Assembly: GCA_963834755.1 (NCBI GenBank)
Contig: CAWICQ010000010.1
Span: forward strand, 372,001-436,000
Source of the DNA: Dokdonella_A sp963834755
GTDB lineage: Bacteria; Pseudomonadota; Gammaproteobacteria; Xanthomonadales; Rhodanobacteraceae
Direction: 5' to 3'
Length of the DNA stretch: 64,000 bases
Shown here: positions 35,207 to 43,256 of the stretch, piece after piece
Position numbering within the stretch: the first letter of the stretch is position 1
How the letters are laid out: the number at the start of each line of letters is the position of its first letter
Program-made: the position numbers and the translations under genes
The notes under the pieces: model-generated
The model's database searches: none
Told to the model about the DNA's origin: nothing
What the model saw: the letters and a program-made list of their open reading frames with translations, nothing else

Positions 35207-35430
35207 ATGACACACTCATTCGCATTGCTTGGCAAGATCTACGCCTACGATCCGTTCAACCGGCTCAGCGAGCACAAAGCTCAACAAGCACAAAGGACAT
35301 TTATTGCATCAAAGATGGCATCAACGCGGACCCAAAAGACTGGGTCGGTATCAGCCCCGATGGTCACGTATGGATAAATGAGGGCGGTGAGGCTAGTGAC
35401 CAAGGCCCAGTTAAGGATTACCTACCATGA
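35207..35430 (+). pseudogene. Third displaced Rhs cassette, truncated toxin tip
   Basis: It begins with about 50 bases of rhs core (FALLGKIYAYDPFNRL, matching 32840-32890). In another frame follows a short tip of about 45 residues ending DGHVWINEGGEASDQGPVKD and YLP. The ending resembles the last strand region of several secreted toxin tips (SPDGxVW...), but the catalytic part is missing. Its stop overlaps the next ATG (ATGA), so the tip frame was once coupled to the DUF4279 gene. It appears too short to be active. Confidence 0.6.
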
Positions 35431-35885
35431 CCTGCTCGGCAAAGTACAAAATTACGTTGCGAATAACGCACCCAAGTCTCGATAGTAAACGAATTGGCAA
35501 CGAGCTAGGACTCGCACCAAAATTCGCATATACCGCCGGCGATAAAAAAATGACGCCGAAAGGTACCGAAGTTCCGGGCATCAGAAAAGAGTCGTTCTGG
35601 TGCCACGAAATCGGTACAGCGGAAGAGCCGATTGAGCTCGCAATAATGCGTGTCACCGCATCGTTGGCCGAAAGGAAGGATTTCCTGAGACATATATACG
35701 AAACCGGCGGACGCGTGGAGTACTTTATCGGTTGGTTCTCTGCTAAAAATTCGGGATTTGTTTTAGCACATAGTTTGCTCGGCCAGCTTTCAGATATGGG
35801 GATCGATTTGTCCTTTGACATCTACCCTGACGTAGATAAGTGCGGTGATCGGTTCGATCATCCCAGCGATGGTGAATATTTATGA
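35427..35885 (+). CDS. DUF4279 protein, probable immunity protein of cassette 3
   Basis: 152 residues from ATG 35427 in an ATGA overlap with the truncated toxin tip. The pattern fits DUF4279: an N-terminal strand (KYKITLRITHPSLD), a GNELGLAPKFAYTAGD motif, a central tryptophan (ESFWCHEIG), a helix (LAERKDFLRHIYETGG) and the ending SDMGIDLSFDIYPD. DUF4279 genes frequently sit directly behind polymorphic toxins. It is soluble, with no signal peptide. Codon and base use are more AT-rich than the neighbouring housekeeping genes, as across the whole cassette region. The immunity role is inferred from position. Confidence 0.75.
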   Translation: MTCSAKYKITLRITHPSLDSKRIGNELGLAPKFAYTAGDKKMTPKGTEVPGIRKESFWCHEIGTAEEPIELAIMRVTASLAERKDFLRHIYETGGRVEYFIGWFSAKNSGFVLAHSLLGQLSDMGIDLSFDIYPDVDKCGDRFDHPSDGEYL

Positions 35886-36946
35886 GCACGGAAACGGGTG
35901 GGGTCTCGTTGGCAGCAGGTCGTCGTCGTTGGCTGCTGGCGCTGGTGAGCCTTGCGCTGAACTGCGCGGCCGGCCCGATGACTTTGCAGAACGTGTTTAC
36001 CCAGCCCGAGCTGGAGCAGCGCGCCATCATCTCGGATACCGTCGGTCGGTGGTTTCAGGCGGAGAACTTCGCAGAGATAGAGCATTTCGCGGACGAGGTG
36101 CGCACGAAGAACCTACGGACCTCCAGCGGCCTCTGGGTGATTGGATTGGTCTATGGCGGCATCGACAGCATCGCGAACTATCGGGAGGTGAAAGACGATG
36201 CGGGCTGGGATCGGCTCGAAGGCAGGGCGCAGCGCTGGATTGCCGCATATCCCGCATCCGTCACGGCCAAGATCGCATACGCCTGGATCCTGGAGAACAG
36301 GGCGTGGTTCTATCGCGGCGGGGGATACGCAAACACCGTCTCCGAAAAGCAATTCGATGCGTTCCACCAACAGATAGAAGAGGCGAAAAAATACGACGAA
36401 GCAACGCGTGACATCGCTGCCATCGATCCCAACTGGTATCTGAGGTACCTGGCGACATTGCGCTTGCAGAAGGGCGGCAAGGAGGAGGAGTTCGAACGCA
36501 CTTTCGAAGAGGCGACGAAGGCGTTCCCGGACTATTACCCGAACTATTTCGAGGCAGTGACGTACTACCTGCCGAAATGGCATGGCGATGCCTACGAAGT
36601 CGAGCGATTCGCGCGGCGAGTCATGAAATCGCGTGACAAGCGCACGGGTCAGATGCTCTACGCGCGCATCTATTGGTACGCCTCGCAGAGCCAGTTTAAG
36701 AACGCGATTTTCCTAGCCTCGGTCGCTCGCTGGAACGACATGCGCGACGGCTTCAAGGCGATCGTCGCCGATTACCCAGATCAGTGGAACATCAACAATT
36801 ACGCCAAGTTTGCCTGTCTCGTGGGCGACGAACGAACGACCAGGGAAGCGTTCGGTTTGATGAAGGGCGATCCGATCGAGTCGGCGTGGCCTTCCACCGC
36901 GCAGTATCGGAGCTGCGAGCAGCTCGCCGGGCGCAGTTCGCTCTAA
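35882..36946 (+). CDS. DUF4034-like protein with helical repeats, Rhs-island accessory
   Basis: 354 residues. ATG 35882 overlaps the DUF4279 stop (ATGA), so the two are coupled. The N-terminus has a short hydrophobic segment (RWLLALVSLALNCAAG) that may be a signal peptide or anchor. The region VGRWFQAENFAEIEHFADEV, then SSGLWVIGLVYGGID, resembles DUF4034, followed by TPR-like helices with YYPNYFEAVTYYLP and LYARIYWYASQ. DUF4034 genes occur near Rhs and other contact-dependent toxin genes. Possible roles are immunity or a periplasmic partner; the sequence does not decide. Confidence 0.65.
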   Translation: MSTETGGVSLAAGRRRWLLALVSLALNCAAGPMTLQNVFTQPELEQRAIISDTVGRWFQAENFAEIEHFADEVRTKNLRTSSGLWVIGLVYGGIDSIANYREVKDDAGWDRLEGRAQRWIAAYPASVTAKIAYAWILENRAWFYRGGGYANTVSEKQFDAFHQQIEEAKKYDEATRDIAAIDPNWYLRYLATLRLQKGGKEEEFERTFEEATKAFPDYYPNYFEAVTYYLPKWHGDAYEVERFARRVMKSRDKRTGQMLYARIYWYASQSQFKNAIFLASVARWNDMRDGFKAIVADYPDQWNINNYAKFACLVGDERTTREAFGLMKGDPIESAWPSTAQYRSCEQLAGRSSL

Positions 36947-37117
36947 CAGGCGGTTACGTGCCCGCTGGGCGTCGCGACCGGCAACAGCGCGCCGAGCATG
37001 ACGCGATGCGCTGCGAAGGCCGTGAAGCGTGTGTGCGGACGTAGCCGTTTCCGCAGAATCTGGAGCCGCAACAGCGTCGCGCGCCAAGCGACTTGCAAAG
37101 CACCACGGCATAGTCGC

Positions 37118-37444
37118 TCACTCGGCGTTTTTCTGAAGCCTGCGCAGAAAAACCGAAATCTCCTTCTCCACTTGCTTGTCCCCCCGCTTGCGCGCCACAT
37201 CGAGCCCACGCCGATACGCATCGACAGCCGCGCCGCCATCTCCGCTGTCCGCCAGCGCCTTCCCCAGCATCTTCCACGCCGCCGAATAACTCGCATCGAA
37301 GCCAACCGCTTCGCGAAATGCGGTGATTGCGCCGCAGGCATCGCCGTTGGAAAGCAGCGCCGTGCCGAGCGAAAAACGCAGCAGCGCGCCGTCGCGCGGC
37401 CCACCGAGCTGCGCGCGCAATCGGGCGATGAGATCCGCGTTCAT
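37118..37444 (-). CDS. Small TPR protein
   Basis: 108 residues from ATG 37444, with GGAG upstream. It consists almost entirely of tetratricopeptide-like helices: LLRFSLGTALLSNGDACGAITAFREAV, then YSAAWKMLGKALADSGDGGAAVDAYRRGL, and a charged C-terminal helix (RKRGDKQVEKEISVFLRRLQ). TPRs mediate protein-protein contacts; no partner is evident. The gap 36947-37117 before it shows no gene. Confidence 0.82.
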   Translation of the reverse strand: MNADLIARLRAQLGGPRDGALLRFSLGTALLSNGDACGAITAFREAVGFDASYSAAWKMLGKALADSGDGGAAVDAYRRGLDVARKRGDKQVEKEISVFLRRLQKNAE

Positions 37445-37596
37445 GCTCCTATCATCGCGCGCCCAAAGCAGCCGCGCAGCAGCCTTTACGTTCGATTACG
37501 CGCTGTCATCGCCGCGGTGAATATCGTGACTCGCGACGCCAATTTCACGCGACCGTGGCACGAAAAATTCCCGCCCGGCAAGCATTCGGCTCGACG

Positions 37597-38379
37597 TCAT
37601 TGCATGAACCAGCCGTGGCTGACGACGATGCTCTGACCGGTCAGCGCGTTCGATTCGAATCCGGCAAAGAACAACGCGCACGCGGCGACGTCGTCGACCG
37701 TGGTGAAGGCGCCGTCGACGGTGTCCTTCAGCATGACTTTCTTGATCACGTCATCCTCGGATATGCCGAGCCTTTTCGCCTGTTCGGGAATCTGCTTGTC
37801 GACCAGCGGCGTGCGCACGAATCCGGGACAGATCACATTCGCGCGCACACCGTGCTCGGCGCCTTCCTTGGCGACGACTTTCGCAAGACCGATCAACGCG
37901 TGCTTGGCCGCGACATAAGGCGCTTTCAGCTTCGATGCTTCCTTCGAATGCACCGAGCCCATGTAGATGATCGATCCGCCCTGGCCGCGCGCATACATCG
38001 CGTTGAGACAGGCGCGCGTGGTCAGAAATGCGCCGTCGACATGGATCGCCATGAGTTTCTTCCAGTCGGCGTAGGAGAATTTCTCGAGCGGATTGACGAT
38101 CTGGATGCCTGCATTCGAAACGAGGATGTCGACATGGCCCAGCGCGTTGACGACCGCGCTAACGCCGTCCTCGACGTCCTGCTCGCTGGTCACGTCCATC
38201 TTGACACCGAGCGCGTGCGCGCCCTTGCTCGCGAGTTCCTTCGCGGTCGCGTTGGCGCCGTCGAGATTGACATCGGCGATCGCCACGGCCGCGCCGTTCA
38301 CGGCAAAAACTTCTGCGATGCGCTTGCCGATGCCGCTGGCGGCTCCGGTCACCAATGCAACCTTGCCGTCGAGTCGCAT
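37597..38379 (-). CDS. bdhA: 3-hydroxybutyrate dehydrogenase, SDR family
   Basis: 260 residues from ATG 38379 behind GGAGGAGAG. It interconverts 3-hydroxybutyrate and acetoacetate with NAD in the cytoplasm. The classical short-chain dehydrogenase layout is intact: cofactor motif VTGAASGIGKRIAEVF, NAG in VSNAGIQIV, catalytic Ser in MGSVHSKEAS, and YxxxK in YVAAKHALIG. VICPGFVRTPLVDKQIPEQAK and the C-terminal HGWFMQ are characteristic of the BdhA subgroup. It is a single gene after the ntrX terminator. Confidence 0.92.
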   Translation of the reverse strand: MRLDGKVALVTGAASGIGKRIAEVFAVNGAAVAIADVNLDGANATAKELASKGAHALGVKMDVTSEQDVEDGVSAVVNALGHVDILVSNAGIQIVNPLEKFSYADWKKLMAIHVDGAFLTTRACLNAMYARGQGGSIIYMGSVHSKEASKLKAPYVAAKHALIGLAKVVAKEGAEHGVRANVICPGFVRTPLVDKQIPEQAKRLGISEDDVIKKVMLKDTVDGAFTTVDDVAACALFFAGFESNALTGQSIVVSHGWFMQ

Positions 38380-38420
38380 GCTCTCCTCCGTGATGCGCGC
38401 CTCGGCGCGCTGGCGGGGCG

Positions 38421-38452
38421 AAAAAATACGCCGTTCCCGATCGGGAACGGCG
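38421..38452 (-). terminator. Rho-independent terminator of ntrX
   Basis: A perfect 24-bp palindrome (38429-38452, half-site CGCCGTTCCCGA) is followed on the minus strand by TATTTTTT. It separates ntrX from bdhA. Confidence 0.88.
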
Positions 38453-38614
38453 CCAAGTTGGGAGTGATTGGAGTGATGAAGTACCCCAACCGTAAGACTT
38501 CGCAATGAAGTCGAAGTTCCGCAATGCAGCATAACGAAAACTTCGCAAAGCCGGGATTTCGGGATTCCGGATGAGTCCGGCAATCCCCAATCTCGAATCT
38601 CGAACCCCGGCTCC

Positions 38615-40003
38615 TCAGTTTTCGCGCGCGCTGGCGCGCGGATCGACGCCGAGATCCTTGAGCTTTCGATAGAGGTGCGTGCGCTCCATGCCGACGGCCT
38701 TGGCGAGCTTGCCGACGCTGCCGCCGGCCTCTCCGAGCTGATGCAGCAGATACGCGCGCTCGAACTGCTCGCGCGCCTCGCGGAGCGGCAGCGAGAAGTC
38801 GATGCCGTCGTGGCCGCGCGGCGTCGCCGCGATCGCGTTGCCGCGTGTCCCAGCGCCGAGCGCCTGCTCGACTTCGTCGAGCGCGACATCCGGCGCATTG
38901 CCGAGAATCAGCAGGCGCTGAACCAGATTGCGCAGCTCGCGCAGATTGCCCGGCCACGTGTAATTGCGCAGGCGATTCTGCACCGCGACCGGAAAATTCC
39001 GATACGGCAGTTTGTCGCGGTTGGCGAAATAGTCGGCGTGATAGCGCAACAGTTCCGGAATGTCGTCGATGCGTTCGCGCAGTGGCGGCACCGCGAGCGG
39101 CACGACCTTGAGCTGATAGTAAAGCTCTTCGCGGAAACGTCCGGCCGCGACCAGCGATGCAATATCCTGCGCGGTCGCCGCGATCACGCGCGCATCGATC
39201 GCGACCGGCTCATGACCGCCGCAACGCATCAGCGCGCGGCGTTCGAGCACGCTCGACAAGCGCAGTTGCAGCTCCGGATCGAGATCGGCGAGCTCGTCGA
39301 GAAACAGCGTGCCGCCGTTCGCTTGTTCGATCAGGCCCTGTTGCACGCCGGTCACATCCTCGACGCCGAACAGTGCCTGCGCCGCGTGATCGCGCGCGAT
39401 CGCGCCCGCGGCGACGGTCACGAACGGGCCGTTGCGCCGCGCGCTGCGCTCATGCAGCGCACGCGCAAGACTTTCCTTGCCGGTGCCGGGCTCGCCGCGG
39501 ATCAACACCCAAGTGTCGTGCGCGGCGAGTCGATCGACCTGATCGCGCAACGCCTGCGTGCCTTTGCCCGTGCCGATGACTTCGATCGGTGCCGGTAGCT
39601 GACGCCGCAAACCTTCGTTCTCGCGTTTGAGGCGGCTCGCTTCGAGCGCGCGCGAGATGACCAGCAGAAGTTTGGCCAGCGAAATGGGTTTCTCGATGAA
39701 ATCCCACGCGCCAAGCCGCGTCGCCTCGACCGCGGTTTCGACCGTGCCGTGGCCGCTGATCATGATCACCGGGCACGGCAATCCGCCGCGCTCGTTCCAC
39801 TCGCGCAGAAGGCTGATGCCGTCGAGATCGGGCATCCAGATATCGAGCAGCACCAGATCCGGCCGCTGGCGGCGGCGCGCCTCGCGGGCCGCGGCGGCGG
39901 ACTCGGCCGTGTCGACCGTGTAGCCCTCGTCTTCGAGGATGTCCTTGACGGTCTGCCGGATGTCAGGCTCGTCGTCGACGACGAGCACTCGGGCATTCGC
40001 CAT
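38615..40003 (-). CDS. ntrX: NtrX-type response regulator lacking the GAFTGA loop
   Basis: 462 residues from ATG 40003 (a GTG nine bases upstream is possible). The receiver domain has the acid pair in LVVDDEPDI and phospho-acceptor Asp in VLLDIWMPDLDG. The AAA+ domain has Walker A GEPGTGKES and Walker B GGTLFLDELADL. The loop between LFG and GGTLFLDE, which holds GAFTGA in sigma-54 activators, is shortened to VEDVTGVQQGLIEQAN, so contact with sigma-54 is doubtful. The C-terminal Fis-type HTH is intact (VGKLAKAVGMERTHLYRKL). Its partner kinase NtrY is encoded at 44293-46482 rather than next to it. It controls nitrogen and envelope functions in related bacteria. Confidence 0.9.
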   Translation of the reverse strand: MANARVLVVDDEPDIRQTVKDILEDEGYTVDTAESAAAAREARRRQRPDLVLLDIWMPDLDGISLLREWNERGGLPCPVIMISGHGTVETAVEATRLGAWDFIEKPISLAKLLLVISRALEASRLKRENEGLRRQLPAPIEVIGTGKGTQALRDQVDRLAAHDTWVLIRGEPGTGKESLARALHERSARRNGPFVTVAAGAIARDHAAQALFGVEDVTGVQQGLIEQANGGTLFLDELADLDPELQLRLSSVLERRALMRCGGHEPVAIDARVIAATAQDIASLVAAGRFREELYYQLKVVPLAVPPLRERIDDIPELLRYHADYFANRDKLPYRNFPVAVQNRLRNYTWPGNLRELRNLVQRLLILGNAPDVALDEVEQALGAGTRGNAIAATPRGHDGIDFSLPLREAREQFERAYLLHQLGEAGGSVGKLAKAVGMERTHLYRKLKDLGVDPRASAREN

Positions 40004-40102
40004 GGCGGTCACCGGTTGCGAAAAAGCGACACGCGAGCATAGCGCAGCCCGGGCGCCACCGGGATGCCAATCCGGGTGCCTCGCGATCCGGCCCCGCGTT
40101 GA

Positions 40103-41155
40103 TCAGGCCGAAGCAGAGCCGAAACTGCGCAATCGCGAGCGCATCTGCAGCCGCCGCCAGAGATTGGCGGGTTTGCGGCCGAGCTCGCCGAAGCGGCCGG
40201 TGAGGAAATCCCGCGCCGCGCCGAGCACACGCTCGCTGGAATGGCCGTCGCGCCACGGATGGATGAGGTCGCCATACGCCGCAAGCTCACCGCGCAGGGC
40301 TTCGCCGGGCGCGAAAGCGCGCTGCAATGCGGAATCGAGCTCGCCCGGATCGGATATGTCGATCATGTGCGGCTTGGGCGCGCGATTGCGGAACGTCACC
40401 ACCGGTTTGCGCTGTACCACGAATTCGGACACGACCGATGAGGTATCGCAGACCAGCACATCCGCCGCGCGCAACGCCGGCACGAGCTCTTCGACTTCGA
40501 TGAATTTCGCGTTCGTGCCGGCGAGCCGCCGATACGCGTCGACGAGCGTCGCGTCGATCTTCGGATGCAGCGTCAGCAGCCAATACCGATCGCCGCGTGC
40601 GATCTGCGCGGAGATTTCATCGAGCAGCGCGCGCGCCGAGCTCAGTGTTTCGGTGAAGGTCGCCGCGTACAGCACGACCGGTCGGCCATCGGCCGGACGG
40701 AGCGCCGCAGCCGTGCCGTCATCCGCAGCGAACAGCGGATCGAGCTTGGGCCAGCCCGTTTCCGCAACGGCGAAATGACCGTGTTGCCGCGCGAGATCTT
40801 TGAACGGCGCGGTCGTCGCCGGCCCCTGCGTGCAATAAAGATCGAACAGGCCGCGGATGCGGAAATGCCCGCGCTCGGGCGAGCGCTTGTCGACGCTGAA
40901 ACCGTGAAACACCTGCACCTTCGCGCCGGAAAAAAACTGCGGCACCCAATTGCTCGCGGCGAACACCGCATCCGGACGCCACGCCGCGACGGCGCCGATA
41001 TCAGGCAACAACCGCTCGGGCGAAACCAGATGCCTGCCGAACGTGGCCGGCGCGAACCAGGCCGCCTGGTCGCCCGCGGCGCGAATCGCCGCGTCGAGCG
41101 GCCGCAGCACCGGCAGCGCATAGAGTTCGGTCGCAAACAAAAGGTAGTGCGCCAT
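40103..41155 (-). CDS. CDP-glycerol glycerophosphotransferase-like protein
   Basis: 350 residues from ATG 41155. The C-terminal two-thirds resemble the TagB/TarF group: VFHGFSVDKRSPERGHFRIRG, TGWPKLDPLF, LYAATFTE, LLTLHPKID and CDTSSVVSEFVVQRKPVV, the last being the nucleotide-binding block. Members move glycerol-phosphate or similar groups to surface polymers. In Lysobacterales it may decorate LPS or exopolysaccharide; the neighbours are three glycosyltransferases. A long in-frame extension upstream to 42361 is antisense to the next gene and is rejected. Confidence 0.82.
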   Translation of the reverse strand: MAHYLLFATELYALPVLRPLDAAIRAAGDQAAWFAPATFGRHLVSPERLLPDIGAVAAWRPDAVFAASNWVPQFFSGAKVQVFHGFSVDKRSPERGHFRIRGLFDLYCTQGPATTAPFKDLARQHGHFAVAETGWPKLDPLFAADDGTAAALRPADGRPVVLYAATFTETLSSARALLDEISAQIARGDRYWLLTLHPKIDATLVDAYRRLAGTNAKFIEVEELVPALRAADVLVCDTSSVVSEFVVQRKPVVTFRNRAPKPHMIDISDPGELDSALQRAFAPGEALRGELAAYGDLIHPWRDGHSSERVLGAARDFLTGRFGELGRKPANLWRRLQMRSRLRSFGSASA

Positions 41156-41554
41156 GCTTCGTGTCCAATCCGCCGAGAGGTCCCCAACGCCATGGCGGGG
41201 ATGCGAGCAACGCGGTCGAGCGCTGTCTTGAGGGCGCGACACGGAAAAAAAACCCCCTGTCGTCGCGCCGCAAGCGTCAGCCGGGACCACCGCGCTATCG
41301 CGCAGCGTAACGCAGACGCCCCGATCCCGCGCGCCGCGGCGGGGGTGCTCTGTTCTATTCCGCACAGGCGTCGCCGCTCTGTGTGACCGCAGTTCGAGAC
41401 GCGTCGGCGAGGGCAGACTGGTGGTCTGTCGAGCCGGCGCAACGACGAGCTGCGGCCACACAGGCCGGCGACAGCGTGCGGAATGGAACAGAGCACCCCA
41501 CGTGATCGAATCGCGCGAGTCCGCTAACCTTGACGCTTGAACGCGCAATCGCCC
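41156..41554. other. Divergent spacer with a hairpin and a long inverted repeat
   Basis: No gene was seen. It holds an 8-bp inverted repeat (GGCGCGAC/GTCGCGCC, 41232-41268) around an A8 run, and the 158-bp inverted repeat listed separately. Promoters of the two divergent sugar-transfer genes must lie here. Confidence 0.6.
41342..41499. repeat. 158-bp imperfect inverted repeat
   Basis: The outer 24 bases of each arm match with a single T/C difference (start GGGGTGCTCTGTTC, complement at 41491-41499 and inwards). Pairing continues in nearly the same register through GTCGCCG (41370), CTGTGTG (41379) and CCGCAG (41387) to a short terminal loop TGGTG at 41419-41423. It folds into one rod with few internal loops. 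It could be a small non-autonomous mobile element or a structured RNA. Confidence 0.75.
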
Positions 41555-42325
41555 ATGTCCGCACGTCCTGGCCTGTCGGCCTGCATCATCACGCTCGACG
41601 AAGCCGATCGCATCGACGCGTGCCTGGATTCGCTCGCGTTCTGCGACGAAATCATCGTCGTCGACTCGGGCTCCACGGACGACACGCGTGCGCGCGCAAG
41701 CGCTCGCGGCGCGGACGTGCGCGTGCGCGCGTTCGATGGCTATCGATCGCAGAAAGCGTTCGCGGTCGGTCTTGCCAAGAACGATTGGGTCCTGTGCCTC
41801 GATGCCGACGAGCGCGTCACCGCCGCACTCCGCGCGGAAATCGAACGCGAGCGCGACGCGGGTTTCGACGGCCGTGCCGGTTACCGTTTTCCGCGCGCGA
41901 CCGAATATTTCGGCGCGTATCTGCGGCACGGCAACGCGTATCCCGATCGCGTGTTGAGATTGTTCGACCGCCGTCGCGGCGGCTGGCGCGGCGATCGCGA
42001 GATTCACGAGCACGCGAGCGTCGACGGACCGATCGCGAACCTCTCCGGCGATCTCGAGCACCACGCGTACCGATCGCTGTCGGATCACCTTGCGCGCATG
42101 GAGCGCTACGCGCGCATGATGGCCGAGCACATGCATTCGCAAGGCCGCCGCGCACATTTGTTCAACCTGTTCGTGAATCCGTTTTGGCGTTTCACGCGCG
42201 GTTACATACTGCGCCTTGGCTTCCTCGACGGCTGGCGCGGGTTGATCTACGCATTCATCAAATCGAACTACGTGCGCCAGAAATTCATCAAACTCTGGCT
42301 GCTCAATCGCGGCTATCCGATCTGA
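41555..42325 (+). CDS. Glycosyltransferase family 2, LPS core type (WaaE/KdtX-like)
   Basis: 256 residues from ATG 41555; a TTG at 41537 is possible. GT-A fold: LSACIITLDEADRIDACLDS, VVDSGSTDDT, the metal/nucleotide motif LCLDADERV, and EIHEHASVDG with LSGDLEHHAYRSLSDHL, typical of the KdtX/WaaE group that adds a beta-glucosyl residue to LPS inner core heptose. The C-terminal basic helix (SNYVRQKFIKLW) suggests membrane association. The gene begins a three-gene plus-strand run. Confidence 0.85.
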   Translation: MSARPGLSACIITLDEADRIDACLDSLAFCDEIIVVDSGSTDDTRARASARGADVRVRAFDGYRSQKAFAVGLAKNDWVLCLDADERVTAALRAEIERERDAGFDGRAGYRFPRATEYFGAYLRHGNAYPDRVLRLFDRRRGGWRGDREIHEHASVDGPIANLSGDLEHHAYRSLSDHLARMERYARMMAEHMHSQGRRAHLFNLFVNPFWRFTRGYILRLGFLDGWRGLIYAFIKSNYVRQKFIKLWLLNRGYPI

Positions 42326-42335
42326 CGCGCGGCGC

Positions 42336-43175
42336 ATGCGCATCAGCCTCGTCGTCGTCACCTACAACTGGCCTGATGCGCTCGAGCTCGCGTTGCGCGC
42401 GATCGCGACGCAATCGCGGTTGCCCGATGAAGTCATCGTCGCCGACGATGGTTCCGGCGACGAAACGCGCGCGTCGATTGCGCGCATCGCGCGCGGCTAT
42501 CCGTGTCGCATCGCGCATGTCCTGCAGGAAGATCGCGGCTTTCGCGCCGCGCGCGCGCGAAATCTTGGCATCGCCGCGACGCGCGGTGAATACGTCGTCA
42601 TGCTCGATGGCGACATGCTGCCGCATCGCGATTTCGTCGCCGATCACGCGGCGTTCGCGCGCAAAGGCTGCTCGCTGCAAGGCGGCCGCCTCAACGCGAG
42701 CGCCGCGGAAAGCGCGCGGCTGCTCGCCGGTGGCGCCGCGCGGTTCAGCCCGCTGATGCCCGGCCGGTTTCCGCCGCATCGCGCGATCCGCTGGCCGTGG
42801 CTCGCACGCATCAAGGCGGAATCGTCGTCCGGCGGCCGCATTTTCAGCAGCAACATGAGCGCGTGGCGTGACGATCTCTTGCGCGTAAACGGTTTCGACG
42901 AACGCTTCGAAGGCTACGGCGGCGAGGACCAGGAACTCGCCAAGCGCATGCGCCACGCCGGCGTGCGCCGGCGACAACTCAAGTTCGCCGGACTCGCGAT
43001 TCACCTGTTTCACGATTCGCGCGCGCCGGACGATCCGAACGACATGACGCTGCCGAACAATCGCATGCTCGCCGAGACGGTGCGGACCCACGCGCTGCGC
43101 TGCGAGCGTGGTATCGACGCGCACGTCGGCGAGCTCGCAACGCCGCCGCCGGATCTGCGTGGAGCCGGCGCGTAG
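42336..43175 (+). CDS. Glycosyltransferase family 2 with galactosyltransferase-like C-terminus
   Basis: 279 residues, 10 bases after the preceding stop. GT-A fold: ISLVVVTYNWPDALELAL, IVADDGSGDET, RNLGIAATRGEYVVMLDGDMLPH (the DxD motif). The C-terminal domain has NMSAWRDDLLRVNGFDERFEGYGGEDQELAKRM, the acceptor-side motif (GxGxEDxEL) of the glyco_transf_7C/chondroitin-polymerase type. It acts in the cytoplasm on a surface polysaccharide or LPS; the sugar is not deducible. Confidence 0.85.
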   Translation: MRISLVVVTYNWPDALELALRAIATQSRLPDEVIVADDGSGDETRASIARIARGYPCRIAHVLQEDRGFRAARARNLGIAATRGEYVVMLDGDMLPHRDFVADHAAFARKGCSLQGGRLNASAAESARLLAGGAARFSPLMPGRFPPHRAIRWPWLARIKAESSSGGRIFSSNMSAWRDDLLRVNGFDERFEGYGGEDQELAKRMRHAGVRRRQLKFAGLAIHLFHDSRAPDDPNDMTLPNNRMLAETVRTHALRCERGIDAHVGELATPPPDLRGAGA

Positions 43176-43256
43176 TGCCTTCGCGCCTGCAAGTCCGTCG
43201 TAAGATTCGCATGCCATTCCGGAGATGTCGTTGAACCCGTCTTCGCGATTCGCCCG

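Noticed and set aside
36947..37117. Possible fourth Rhs remnant after the DUF4034 gene
   Set aside because: No core or tip similarity could be read in any frame.
41156..42361. N-terminal extension of the 40103-41155 gene to 752 residues
   Set aside because: The extension is antisense to a glycosyltransferase and runs through the long inverted repeat.
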